Part shown: piece after piece, positions 33,474-41,935 of the stretch
Layout: each line of letters begins with the position of its first letter
Position numbering within the stretch: the stretch's first letter is position 1
Source of the DNA: Synechocystis sp. LKSZ1
Lineage (GTDB): Bacteria > Cyanobacteriota > Cyanobacteriia > Cyanobacteriales > Microcystaceae
Assembly (NCBI RefSeq): GCF_040436315.1
Contig: NZ_AP031572.1
Span: forward strand, 3,534,001 to 3,598,000
Length of the DNA stretch: 64,000 nt
Direction of reading: 5' to 3'
Notes under the pieces: model-generated
Databases searched by the model: none
Told to the model about the DNA's origin: nothing
Seen by the model: only the letters and a program-made list of their open reading frames with translations
Position numbers and translations under genes: made by a program

Positions 33474-34705
33474 GGTGAGGTTTTTCGGGGGTGAAGCCAC
33501 TGCTGGACACGCTGTTGCCACTGGGCCAATTTTTTAAGTAAGTAGGGGTATAACCCTCCGTAGATCTTATCAAAGCGATAGTTGAAGAGGAGATCAATCA
33601 CATCCTGAAAGGAAAAGTATTTGAGATAGGCCACGCCAAGGTCAATTTTTTCATCGCTGTATTCGAGGTAAACGCGCTTGCCAATCTGTTCGGAAGCGTT
33701 CCACTTCTGTAAAAAATGGGCTTTCATGGCCTGTTCGTAGCCTTGAAAATTCTCCCGCTGGTTCTGGAGGTAAGCCTCGATGTAGGGGACAGCAATATTG
33801 GCCCCTTGCATTGCGTGGCGAATGCCCTCTCCCCCCAAAAAGTTAACGGTGGATACTGCATCGCCAATGGCGATGATATTGTCTTGGCAGTAGATATCCT
33901 GGAGGCCACTGGCGTAGTCCAGAATTGAGCCGTGAATTTCAATGGTTTTGTAGGTGTCTAACTTGAGGTAGTCCTTGAGAATGGCCGTTGTGTATTCCCG
34001 CAGGGGCCGCAGATCTTTGAGGTGGCGATGCTCCCCTTCAATCCAGGCTGAACCGACCTTGAGTTGCTGGTGATCCATGGGGAAAATCCAGGAATAGCCA
34101 CGAGGACTCCAGCGATAGCCCAAAAAGAAAACAAGCGTGTCCTGGTATTGGGCATAGGTTTCGGCATCTACTTCAATCAGGTACTCAATGCCGGTGCCTT
34201 GATAGAACTGGGGCCGGGCAACTTTCGGCGGATACATGACGGCCCGCGCGTAGCCGGTGGCATCCACTAATACTTGAGTCAGAACGTTGATGGTACTCCC
34301 TCCCCGTTGCTTCAGCATCACCAGGGTTTTACCGGCCTCCGGTTGATGGGCCAAGAAACGATGACCGAGCCACACTTGGGCCCCCTGGGCCTGAGCCGTT
34401 TCAGCGAGATAGGCCCGTAATTTAGCAAAGTCAAAAACCGCTCCTTGGGGAGCCAGCGCGTGCCAAGTATGTTGTTGCTGACTACTCACCAGAGTCAAAT
34501 TCCGCCAGTAGCGAGCCACAACACTGTCGGGTAAATCAAACTGGGCCAGGGTTTCCAGGGGAGTTCCGGCGCTGGAGTAATTGTTGTGACGAAAATCCCG
34601 GTGTTGCTCCACCAGTAGAACTTGGTAGCCTTTACTGGCCAACAAACGAGCACAATGGCCGCCAGCTGGCCCGGCCCCAATAATCACGACATCAAATTGT
34701 TGCAT
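33470..34705 (-). CDS. FAD-dependent oxidoreductase of the geranylgeranyl-reductase-like family
   Basis: The 411-residue protein starts with the FAD-binding motif FDVVIIGAGPAGGHCARLLA, has a DATGYARA loop mid-sequence and the second FAD segment IIAIGDAVSTVNFLGGEGIRHAMQGA near residue 285. This architecture is shared by geranylgeranyl reductases, halogenases and lycopene-cyclase-like flavoproteins. It is too short for CruA-type cyclases, and the substrate (an isoprenoid or quinone is plausible) cannot be fixed. It is translationally coupled to the SLH lipoprotein downstream. It follows the TRAP transporter only on the genome map: dctM ends 17 nt upstream on the same strand. Confidence 0.82.
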   Translation of the reverse strand: MQQFDVVIIGAGPAGGHCARLLASKGYQVLLVEQHRDFRHNNYSSAGTPLETLAQFDLPDSVVARYWRNLTLVSSQQQHTWHALAPQGAVFDFAKLRAYLAETAQAQGAQVWLGHRFLAHQPEAGKTLVMLKQRGGSTINVLTQVLVDATGYARAVMYPPKVARPQFYQGTGIEYLIEVDAETYAQYQDTLVFFLGYRWSPRGYSWIFPMDHQQLKVGSAWIEGEHRHLKDLRPLREYTTAILKDYLKLDTYKTIEIHGSILDYASGLQDIYCQDNIIAIGDAVSTVNFLGGEGIRHAMQGANIAVPYIEAYLQNQRENFQGYEQAMKAHFLQKWNASEQIGKRVYLEYSDEKIDLGVAYLKYFSFQDVIDLLFNYRFDKIYGGLYPYLLKKLAQWQQRVQQWLHPRKTSP

Positions 34706-34721
34706 TTGCTTCGATTCCCCC

Positions 34722-36065
34722 CTAGGTCTTGAGCGATGGTAACCAAGTCACCAGGAAGGGACAGAAAATCACCAATGTCAATACCAAAATTTGGAGCAGG
34801 ATAAAGGGAATTACCCCCCGATAAATATCCCAGGTGCTAACCGTTGCCGGGGCTACTCCCCGCAGATAAAACAGAGCAAAGCCAAAGGGAGGCGTGAGGA
34901 AAGAGGTCTGGAGATTAGTACCGACCACAACGCTGTACCAAACTAAGTCAAGGTTAAGGGCCTCCGCCACGGGCTTGAAGAGGGGTAAAACAATAAAGGC
35001 AATTTCAAAAAAGTCGATGAAAAAGCCCAGGATAAAGATGGTGAGCATACTGACGACCATAAAGCCGATTTGACCACCGGGCAGATTGGCTAGCAGGTCA
35101 AACATCAGACGGTCGCCGTTGAGGCCACGAAAGACCAAGCTAAAGGCCGTGGAACCCAACAAAATAAAAAGGGCCATGGTGGTAATGCGGAGGGTCGCAT
35201 CACAGACCTGTTGCAGGGTTTTCCAGCTTAATTGGCGATTGATAAAGGCCAGGGCCGTGGCCCCCACCGAACCAATGGCCCCCGCTTCCGTCGGCGTGGC
35301 GATGCCGAAGAAAATACTACCCAACACCAACAGGATTAAGGTCAAGGGCGGAATCATCACCTGTACGACTCGTTTTCGTAGAACGGCCCTGTCAATGTTG
35401 CGGACTTCTAGCGGTAGAGCCGGGGCTAGTTCTGGTTTGAGGAAGGCAATGATCAAGACATGGAGCGCAAAGGCCCCCGCCATCATCAGGCCGGGAATCA
35501 AGGCCCCAATAAACAGATCGCCAACAGAGGTTCCCATCTGGTCTCCCAGGACGATCAGCACCACGCTAGGGGGAATAATTTGGCCCAGCGTCCCCGACGC
35601 GGCAATGACTCCTGTGGCCAGGCCCTTATCGTAGCCGTAGCGCAACATGATCGGCAGGGAAATGAGGCCCATGGCCACTACGGTTGCGGCCACTACCCCC
35701 GTGGTTGCCGCAAGCAAAGTTCCCACAATCACCACTGCCAGGGCCAGGCCCCCACGCAGACGACCCATGACAATGCCCATGGTCTCTAGCAACTGCTCAG
35801 CGATGCCGGATTTTTCCAGCATGGAACCCAGAAAAATGAAGTAGGGAATAGCCAACAGGGTGGAATTGGCCATAATGCCAAAAATCCGCTGAGGCATAGC
35901 CGATAGAAAGATGGGATCAAAAACGCCCAGGGCCGCTCCCAACAGTGCAAAAACAATGGCCACGCCTCCCAGGGCAAAGGCCACGGGATAGCCTGTGAAC
36001 AAAAATACTAAGGCCCCCAGGAACATGAGGGGGCCTAGCCATTCGTACTCATAGGTTAGGGTCAT
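34722..36065 (-). CDS. dctM: TRAP transporter large permease subunit (DctM type)
   Basis: This protein of about 447 residues has around 12 membrane helices and typical DctM segments: GIVMGRLRGGLALAVVIVGTLLAATTGVVAATVVAMGLISLP, GVIAASGTLGQIIPPSVVLIVLGDQ and FGIATPTEAGAIGSVGA. It forms the sodium-coupled transport channel for organic acids or amino acids; the related Synechocystis Gtr system carries glutamate. The ATG at 36065 has GGAGG 6 nt upstream. It overlaps the end of the dctQ gene by 17 nt. The expected binding protein (DctP) is not found next to it in this window. Confidence 0.93.
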   Translation of the reverse strand: MTLTYEYEWLGPLMFLGALVFLFTGYPVAFALGGVAIVFALLGAALGVFDPIFLSAMPQRIFGIMANSTLLAIPYFIFLGSMLEKSGIAEQLLETMGIVMGRLRGGLALAVVIVGTLLAATTGVVAATVVAMGLISLPIMLRYGYDKGLATGVIAASGTLGQIIPPSVVLIVLGDQMGTSVGDLFIGALIPGLMMAGAFALHVLIIAFLKPELAPALPLEVRNIDRAVLRKRVVQVMIPPLTLILLVLGSIFFGIATPTEAGAIGSVGATALAFINRQLSWKTLQQVCDATLRITTMALFILLGSTAFSLVFRGLNGDRLMFDLLANLPGGQIGFMVVSMLTIFILGFFIDFFEIAFIVLPLFKPVAEALNLDLVWYSVVVGTNLQTSFLTPPFGFALFYLRGVAPATVSTWDIYRGVIPFILLQILVLTLVIFCPFLVTWLPSLKT

Positions 36066-36642
36066 GCTGTTCCTCCGGTAGAGAACGCAGACCACAGATA
36101 ATGGCCCAGTTTTTAATCATTTCCGCCAGGCCCTGCAAAATTAACAGGCCAAAACTGACGAGAATCATGGTCTTGATGGGATAGCGGGGCAGGCCACCGG
36201 GGTCAGGCGACATTTCCCAAATTTGCCAGGAATTGATCACCGATCCCCAAGAGTAGTAGAGAACCAGGCAACAGAAGGGAATGAGCAAAAAGATTGTTCC
36301 CAGGAGATTGACCCAGGCCCGGCCTTTAGGGCCTAAGGTTTTGTAAAAAATATCAACGCGGACATGCTCGTTATGTTGAAGCGCATAGGCGGCCCCCAGC
36401 AGAAAAATTAGATCGAATAAGTACCATTGGGCTTCTAGCAGGCCATTAGAAACCAAATTTTGGCCCAGCAGTTTACCGCCGTAACGACCAACAACGTTGC
36501 CCACACCAATACCAATCATGGCGACTACTAGCCAACCCGTCAGGCGACCGATCCTATCCATCAGTCGGTCGATCCTATCGGCCAAACGCAATAATATTTG
36601 CAAGCTTCCCCCCTCGTCAATCGGTCTTGCACAAGGCATCAT
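36049..36642 (-). CDS. dctQ: TRAP transporter small membrane subunit (DctQ type)
   Basis: The 197-residue protein has four membrane helices, with the DctQ signature EAQWYLFDLIFLLGAAYALQHNEHVRVDIFYKTLGPKGRAWVNLLG. It pairs with DctM to form the membrane part of a TRAP transporter. The N-terminal 25 residues (DRIDRLMDRIGRLTGW) are amphipathic. The coding overlap with dctM indicates coupled translation. The upstream gap (36643-36899) contains no dctP gene; the binding protein must be encoded elsewhere. Confidence 0.9.
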   Translation of the reverse strand: MMPCARPIDEGGSLQILLRLADRIDRLMDRIGRLTGWLVVAMIGIGVGNVVGRYGGKLLGQNLVSNGLLEAQWYLFDLIFLLGAAYALQHNEHVRVDIFYKTLGPKGRAWVNLLGTIFLLIPFCCLVLYYSWGSVINSWQIWEMSPDPGGLPRYPIKTMILVSFGLLILQGLAEMIKNWAIICGLRSLPEEQHDPNL

Positions 36643-36899
36643 AGCGGAAATGGATACCCGCTGGTGTCTGCAGGGGCCGGGAAATTTTTAGAGCGATGGA
36701 TGCTGAACCGCTTCCGTCAAATGGGACTGTTGGTACGAGGCTGAATTTCCTGTCGGGTATTTTGAGTTGATTCCGCCACTGAAGTAGGGAAGAAACGCCA
36801 GCGCAGGGATGAGGAGATATTGTGAAAGGACTGGAATTGTTTTACTTTGAGTCGAACTAGCCACAATAAATTGGCTGTAATCCAGAGGAGAACTAGATC

Positions 36900-38114
36900 A
36901 TGGCCTGGCCTGCAAAACTAAAACAATTGGGACTGAATCTATTACTTGGCCTCGGAGGCGTTGGTTTTGCCTTCGGCGTTGCAGAAATCGGCCTGCGGCT
37001 GGCTGGCATTAGTTATCCCAGCTTTTATCAGGTTGACCCTAACCGTGGCCATGCCCTCATTCCCAATTTTTCTGGGCAGTGGACCCACGAGGGCAATGGT
37101 TTTGTGCAGATTAATCGCGATGGCCTGCGGGACAAAGACCACGCCATTCCTAAACCAGAGCAGACCTATCGTATTGCTGTCCTAGGAGATTCCTTTACTG
37201 AAGCCATTCAAATCAACGCCGACCAGACCTTTTGGGCAAAATTGGAGCGGGGCCTAGCTAGTTGTCCGGCTCTAGGGGAGAAAAAACCGGAAGTGATTAA
37301 TTTTGGGGTGGGAGACTACGGCACAGCCCAGGCCTTGATGACCCTCCGGCATCAAGTCGGCAAGTACCAACCCAATTTAGTCTTGTTAGCAATATTTACT
37401 GGCAATGATTTGGTCAATAATTCTCGGGTCTTGAGTCCCCCGGATCGTCTATCCCCTTACTTGGTTCAGCATCAGGGCCAATGGGTAATGGATACGTCCT
37501 TTAACCAAACCCAGACCTACCAACGGCGCGATAGCTGGCCTCGACGGGTTGTGTTTTCCATGATTAATCATTCCCGCGTGTTGCAGGTTCTCCACGAAGC
37601 TCGCCGAGTCTGGGGCACGGGCCAGGGCCTAGCGGGCCAGGTTAAAAATGATGACATTATTCCGTCCCTTGATTTTGACGCAAACCTGTACCATCCACCC
37701 ACAAGCCCCGCTTGGCAAGAAGCCTGGGCTAGTACCGAGGCCCTATTAACCCAATTCAACCAAGAAAGTCAGGCCCTGGGGGCCAATTTCGTGGCCGTTA
37801 CCCTGAGCAATCCCCCCCAGGTCTATCCCGACCTCAAGGTACGACAACGCCTCAGGGAATTGGGGGCCCAAAATTTGTTCTATCCTGAGCAACGCCTGGC
37901 GCAATGGGGACAACAGCAACACGTCCCCGTGCTCAATCTGGCCCCGGAACTCCAGGCCTACAGTGACCGCCAGCGGGCCTTTCTCCATGGTTTTGAGAAT
38001 ACGGCCCCCGGTATTGGCCATTGGAATGCCCTGGGCCATCAAGTAGCGGGCCAACTGCTGACGACTAAACTCTGTCCTCTGCTGGCCGAGGAGGGAAAGC
38101 ATAGCCCAAACTAA
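36900..38114 (+). CDS. SGNH/GDSL-type hydrolase, membrane-anchored
   Basis: An N-terminal hydrophobic helix (LNLLLGLGGVGFAFGVAEIGLRL) anchors the 404-residue protein. The catalytic domain starts with block I AVLGDSFTEA (Ser98), includes the block III GND in IFTGNDLVNN and ends with the block V GHWNALGH providing the His; the conserved NRDGLRDKDH precedes the domain. Such enzymes deacylate or deacetylate lipids, glycans or peptidoglycan at the cell surface; the substrate is not assignable. The 3' end overlaps the convergent birA gene by 50 nt. Confidence 0.83.
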   Translation: MAWPAKLKQLGLNLLLGLGGVGFAFGVAEIGLRLAGISYPSFYQVDPNRGHALIPNFSGQWTHEGNGFVQINRDGLRDKDHAIPKPEQTYRIAVLGDSFTEAIQINADQTFWAKLERGLASCPALGEKKPEVINFGVGDYGTAQALMTLRHQVGKYQPNLVLLAIFTGNDLVNNSRVLSPPDRLSPYLVQHQGQWVMDTSFNQTQTYQRRDSWPRRVVFSMINHSRVLQVLHEARRVWGTGQGLAGQVKNDDIIPSLDFDANLYHPPTSPAWQEAWASTEALLTQFNQESQALGANFVAVTLSNPPQVYPDLKVRQRLRELGAQNLFYPEQRLAQWGQQQHVPVLNLAPELQAYSDRQRAFLHGFENTAPGIGHWNALGHQVAGQLLTTKLCPLLAEEGKHSPN

Positions 38115-38895
38115 CCGCACCGGGGGGCAAGGCCAAACGACTCATAGCCCCTGGGGAACGCACTTCCACTAGCAATTCCCCTTGGGCAGAAACGCCGGTT
38201 ACGCGGCCTTGACCTTGCTCGAGGGAAACAATTTGGCCAAGATTCAGAAAATAGTGGTGGTAGCCCGCCAGAATCGCCTCGACTCCTTGGGTTTGATAGG
38301 TGCGATAGCCTCTAGCCAGGCCCTGGAGAGTGAATCCCAGTAACGCCCCGAGGTTGGTCACGTCATCCCGCTTATTTTCCTGGAGCCAGGCCTGGAGTTG
38401 GATGCCCGTTGCTGGCACGGGATTACGCCAATTCAGGCCCACACCGATCACCACCTGGGTGATCCGCTCCCGCTCAATGTGACTTTCCCCCTTAATGCCG
38501 CCTAATTTGCGGCCGGCCAACACCAGATCATTGGGCCATTTCAAACCGACGGGAATCCCTTGGTCGTTGAGGGCCGTTGCAATCCCCCAAGCACTCCAAA
38601 GCGTCACTATTGCCGCCTGCTGTACTGGCAAATCCACCGCCAGGAGCAGGGAAAGATAGAGGCCCCCCGGCTCCGATTGCCAAACCCGGCCCCATTGGCC
38701 CTGCCCGGCACTTTGTTGTTGGGCCAGTACTAATAGGGGGGGCTGGATACCCGCTTGCTGTAATTCCCAGGCCCTTTGATTGGTGGAAGGTAAGGTTTCA
38801 AAAGACTGAACTGTCAGGTTGGGCCAACTCTGGGCTCGAATCTCCGCCAGTTCCTTGGCAGTCAGGCAGAAGGACAAAAGATCGTCACCGGCCAT
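38065..38895 (-). CDS. birA: Biotin--[acetyl-CoA-carboxylase] ligase
   Basis: This enzyme attaches biotin to the BCCP subunit of acetyl-CoA carboxylase. The core motifs are present: TLPSTNQRAWELQ, the biotinyl-AMP loop QQQSAGQGQWGRVWQSEPGGLYLSLLL, KWPNDLVLAGRKLGGIKGE and VIGVGLNWRNP. It lacks the N-terminal DNA-binding domain of E. coli BirA and therefore is probably not a repressor. The ATG at 38895 is chosen; the upstream ATG at 38949 adds 18 residues without support. Its C-terminal coding sequence overlaps the convergent hydrolase gene by 50 nt. Confidence 0.92.
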   Translation of the reverse strand: MAGDDLLSFCLTAKELAEIRAQSWPNLTVQSFETLPSTNQRAWELQQAGIQPPLLVLAQQQSAGQGQWGRVWQSEPGGLYLSLLLAVDLPVQQAAIVTLWSAWGIATALNDQGIPVGLKWPNDLVLAGRKLGGIKGESHIERERITQVVIGVGLNWRNPVPATGIQLQAWLQENKRDDVTNLGALLGFTLQGLARGYRTYQTQGVEAILAGYHHYFLNLGQIVSLEQGQGRVTGVSAQGELLVEVRSPGAMSRLALPPGAVSLGYAFPPRPAEDRV

Positions 38896-39219
38896 ACAGG
38901 AAGCATTCTCCGTATTTTTAGGCAAAAAAAGCGTTGTAAACTCTCCCATTCTCGAGGAATTGCGCTACCATCTAGCGAAGAAACTACGGTAAGATGGGTT
39001 TAGTGATAGGTAAAATCCGCACTACATTATTAGCAATTGTGAAACTTCCTCGCCAACTTAGATATGGCCAAGGTAAACTTGCCCCAGCCTCCAAAAGCAT
39101 GATTTTTGTAAATTCTCGTATTCTCATCGAGCCACAGCATTATTGTATGGGTTGCTAACCCCTGCCCGACCCAATGTCTTGGTTTGAGAGAACGGTTATT
39201 GAAGTTTAGGAGACTCCCC
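38896..39219. other. 324-bp intergenic region between birA and the gene at 39220
   Basis: The region separates divergent genes and should hold both promoters. A TAAGAT hexamer near 38991 could be a -10 box but has no clear -35. A small inverted repeat GGGTT-GCT-AACCC lies at 39149-39161. AGGAG at 39208-39212 is the ribosome-binding site of the next gene. No gene was recognised. Confidence 0.4.
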
Positions 39220-39552
39220 ATGTTACATCGCAAGATTTATCAGTTTTGTACCGACGGCCAGGAAGTTTGCATTTACCTACGAGACCAACAACGCTGGATT
39301 GAGAATGCTTGTATTCTAGCTCTGGAAGGAGACCTCGTCACCATCCGCTATGAAACGGAGGAAGATGACGAAATTTGCTCCTGGGAAGAAATGGTGCGCC
39401 TAGAGAGTATTGGCGCCGTTAACCGCAAGTTGGCCTCGGTATCCCGCCTCAACACAGAAATCCTGGTGGCGGAAGACTGCCCGGAGGCCGAACAAATTTA
39501 TGCCCATTACCCCGAAGTGAATCTAGACGAAGAAGACAACGATTTGGAATAA
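39220..39552 (+). CDS. Conserved acidic cyanobacterial protein (DUF6679-like)
   Basis: The 110-residue soluble protein begins MLHRKIYQFCTDGQEVCIYLRDQQRWIENACILALEGDLVTIRYETEEDDEICSWEEMVRLESIGAVNRKLASV and has a very acidic C-terminus (NLDEEDNDLE). I believe it matches the cyanobacterial family DUF6679, but that name is from memory. The beta-rich N-terminal part resembles small Sm-like or SH3-like barrels. AGGAG 7 nt before the ATG fixes the start. It lies upstream of crtE on the same strand with a gap of about 100 nt. Confidence 0.75.
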   Translation: MLHRKIYQFCTDGQEVCIYLRDQQRWIENACILALEGDLVTIRYETEEDDEICSWEEMVRLESIGAVNRKLASVSRLNTEILVAEDCPEAEQIYAHYPEVNLDEEDNDLE

Positions 39553-39657
39553 GCGACTGCCCTCGACGGAAAGGCCAGCGATGTTTCCTCGACCCTGTAA
39601 AATGGGTAGGACAGTCGGTGAGTTTGTCTTGTTTAGAACGAAAATATGGGTGACACA

Positions 39658-40566
39658 ATGGTCGCAAACGAGCAGTCAATTCAATTTGACCTTGCTACCT
39701 ATCTACAAGAAAAAAAGGCCCTAGTCGAAGTAGCCCTTGACCAATCTTTGCCCATTGTCCGGCCCGCGAAGATCTATGAGGCCATGCGCTACTCCCTGTT
39801 GGCTGGTGGCAAGCGACTCCGTCCGATTCTTTGTTTGGCGACCTGTGAGCTGAGTGGGGGAACAACGGCCATGGCCCTGCCGACGGCCTGTGCCCTGGAG
39901 ATGATCCACACCATGTCTCTAATCCATGATGATCTGCCGGCCATGGATAATGACGATTATCGCCGGGGAAAACTGACCAACCATAAAGTCTTTGGTGAGG
40001 ATATTGCTATTTTGGCCGGCGATGGATTGCTAGCCTACGCCTTTGAATTTGTCGCGACCCAAACCCAAGGGGTTGCTCCCGAGAACCTATTGCAGGTGAT
40101 GGCTCGCCTGGGACGAACGGTGGGGGCCGCAGGTCTGGTGGGGGGCCAAGTCCTTGACCTGGAATCTGAAGGCAAGACGGATATTACAGCGGAAACCCTG
40201 ACCTTTATCCACACCCATAAGACCGGGGCCTTACTGGAAACCTCTGTCGTGGCTGGGGCCATCCTGGCGGGAGCTGGAGAAACCGATATTCAGCGCCTGT
40301 CTACCTACGCCCAAAATATTGGTCTGGCCTTCCAAATTGTGGATGACATCCTGGACATTACCGCCACCCAAGAGGAGTTAGGTAAAACCGCTGGTAAAGA
40401 TCTACTGGCCCAAAAAGCTACCTACCCGAGTCTCTGGGGTATTGAAGAATCCCGGCGCCAGGCCCAGGCCCTAGTGGATGAAGCCATTGCCGTTTTAGCG
40501 ACCTATGGCCCCAAGGCTCAACCACTCCAGGCCATCGCCCACTATATTGTTACCCGTAAGTCTTAA
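39658..40566 (+). CDS. crtE: Geranylgeranyl diphosphate synthase
   Basis: This trans-prenyltransferase makes geranylgeranyl diphosphate for carotenoids, chlorophyll phytyl chains and quinones. The first aspartate-rich motif is in [19 protein letters not shown] and the second in [18 protein letters not shown] binds isopentenyl diphosphate. The length of about 302 residues is normal. Start: the ATG at 39658 (MVANEQS) fits cyanobacterial CrtE N-termini better than the ATG at 39646. A PAP2-related gene follows after 26 nt, as in many cyanobacteria, so the two form an operon. Confidence 0.95.
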   Translation: MVANEQSIQFDLATYLQEKKALVEVALDQSLPIVRPAKIYEAMRYSLLAGGKRLRPILCLATCELSGGTTAMALPTACALEMIHTMSLIHDDLPAMDNDDYRRGKLTNHKVFGEDIAILAGDGLLAYAFEFVATQTQGVAPENLLQVMARLGRTVGAAGLVGGQVLDLESEGKTDITAETLTFIHTHKTGALLETSVVAGAILAGAGETDIQRLSTYAQNIGLAFQIVDDILDITATQEELGKTAGKDLLAQKATYPSLWGIEESRRQAQALVDEAIAVLATYGPKAQPLQAIAHYIVTRKS

Positions 40567-40592
40567 TTGCCTCTGGGATAATTGCTTCTTTT

Positions 40593-41048
40593 ATGCAGGA
40601 TTTTGAAGGCATTTTACACAATCAAGTTCTCATTGTTTCTTTGCTGGCCTGCTTTACCGCCCAAGGTCTCAAGGCCATTACGGAACTGGTACGCCACAGA
40701 AAATTGAATTTACGGGTTTTGGTCTCGACCGGAGGAATGCCCAGTGCCCATTCGGCCTTAGTGGGGGCCTTGGCGACTGGGGTGGGCCTCCAACGGGGTT
40801 GGAATAGTAACGAATTTGCCATTGCTTGTCTCTTCGCGGTGATTGTCATGTACGATGCGGCGGGGGTGCGCCAAGCCGCTGGGAAACAAGCCCGTATTCT
40901 CAATCAAATGATTGATGAGCTGTTCCAAGAGGGCCATACCCTGAACGAGGAACGGCTCAAGGAGCTTTTGGGCCATACCCCCATCCAAGTTCTGGTCGGG
41001 CTGGCCCTAGGCATCACCATTGCCTTGTTTGCGTTGCCCGTTCTCTAA
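40593..41048 (+). CDS. Divergent PAP2 family membrane protein
   Basis: The 151-residue protein has about four membrane helices and the family core STGGMPSAHSALVGALATGVGL, with YDAAGVRQAAGKQARILNQ afterwards, as in the acid-phosphatase/vanadium-haloperoxidase-related DUF212 family. The Ser-Ala-His core resembles the PAP2 phosphatase signature. It directly follows crtE in the same operon, and a role in prenyl diphosphate or lipid phosphate turnover is a reasonable inference, not shown. It ends 2 nt from the convergent coiled-coil gene. Confidence 0.85.
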   Translation: MQDFEGILHNQVLIVSLLACFTAQGLKAITELVRHRKLNLRVLVSTGGMPSAHSALVGALATGVGLQRGWNSNEFAIACLFAVIVMYDAAGVRQAAGKQARILNQMIDELFQEGHTLNEERLKELLGHTPIQVLVGLALGITIALFALPVL

Positions 41049-41050
41049 CC

Positions 41051-41899
41051 CTAATCCTGGGCGGCGGCGATACTCCAACTGGACTGCCAGGCCCGTTCAG
41101 CTTCAGCAATGCGGGACTCCCGTTGGAGTTGATGGTGATATTTATGCAATTTTTTGAGACGCTCCACCAGTTGACGGAGTTGTTTACGGAGTAAACCGAG
41201 ACTGGAGTCGGCAAATTCAATGTCCGTCAATCGCAGGTGAATGGCGATCAATTTACTGACCTGGCCCCCATCGTTGTCTTCCTCTGCTGCTCCCTCTTCT
41301 TGATTAGCTTCAGCTCGTTGATTCGTCTCCACTAAGAGGCTCAGGACGTGGGGAATTTTACTGCGGTTGATATTCATGCCATTTTCCTGGGCCTGCAGGG
41401 CCATTTCTAGCACCTGAGGGGGGAGATGGTTGGGTAAAATCTGGGCTGCTTGGAGGTGTTGATTCGCCGTATGGGATAGCTCTTCGAGGACGAGTTGCAG
41501 GCCCTGTTCCAGCCGACGACACCATTGCACTAACTCTTCAGGGTGGCTAAAGCGTTTAGCGGGGGTTAAAGCTGAGGTATCCGTTGGGGGAACAAGCGCT
41601 GGCGGGAATTGCACCCCTTGGTGATGGAGTAGGGAGGTCAATTTTGTTTGAAATTGGCCCGATAGCTGATGGACTTGGCTCTGGAACTGTTGACGGTCAG
41701 AGAAATTGAGCTGTAGAAACTCATCGGGATAGAGGTGAGTACAGACCTGATGAATGGCCAGGATCAGTTGTTGCTGTAGCACCTGGTCTAACTGTTGAAT
41801 GTATTGCTGGTAGGTTTGGACGAAGTTTTCGGACAGTTCTTGGGTCTGGGCCTCGAGTTGGATCAGTTTTTCACGAATACTGGCTAAGGACTGCGTCAT
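41051..41899 (-). CDS. Coiled-coil hypothetical protein
   Basis: The 282-residue soluble protein is rich in Gln, Leu and Glu and contains long helices (IREKLIQLEAQTQELSENFVQTYQQYIQQLDQVLQQQL and LLRKQLRQLVERLKKLHKYHHQLQRE) flanking a middle region with FSHPEELVQWCRRLEQGLQLVLEEL and an acidic linker (EEGAAEEDNDGG). No known domain is recognised. It lies 36 nt downstream of the TM0106-type nuclease gene on the same strand and may be co-transcribed with it, so a link to nucleic acid metabolism is possible but unproven. Confidence 0.65.
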   Translation of the reverse strand: MTQSLASIREKLIQLEAQTQELSENFVQTYQQYIQQLDQVLQQQLILAIHQVCTHLYPDEFLQLNFSDRQQFQSQVHQLSGQFQTKLTSLLHHQGVQFPPALVPPTDTSALTPAKRFSHPEELVQWCRRLEQGLQLVLEELSHTANQHLQAAQILPNHLPPQVLEMALQAQENGMNINRSKIPHVLSLLVETNQRAEANQEEGAAEEDNDGGQVSKLIAIHLRLTDIEFADSSLGLLRKQLRQLVERLKKLHKYHHQLQRESRIAEAERAWQSSWSIAAAQD

Positions 41900-41935
41900 A
41901 GATTCAAGAAATATCAGTTCAGTTCTTTCTCTAGC

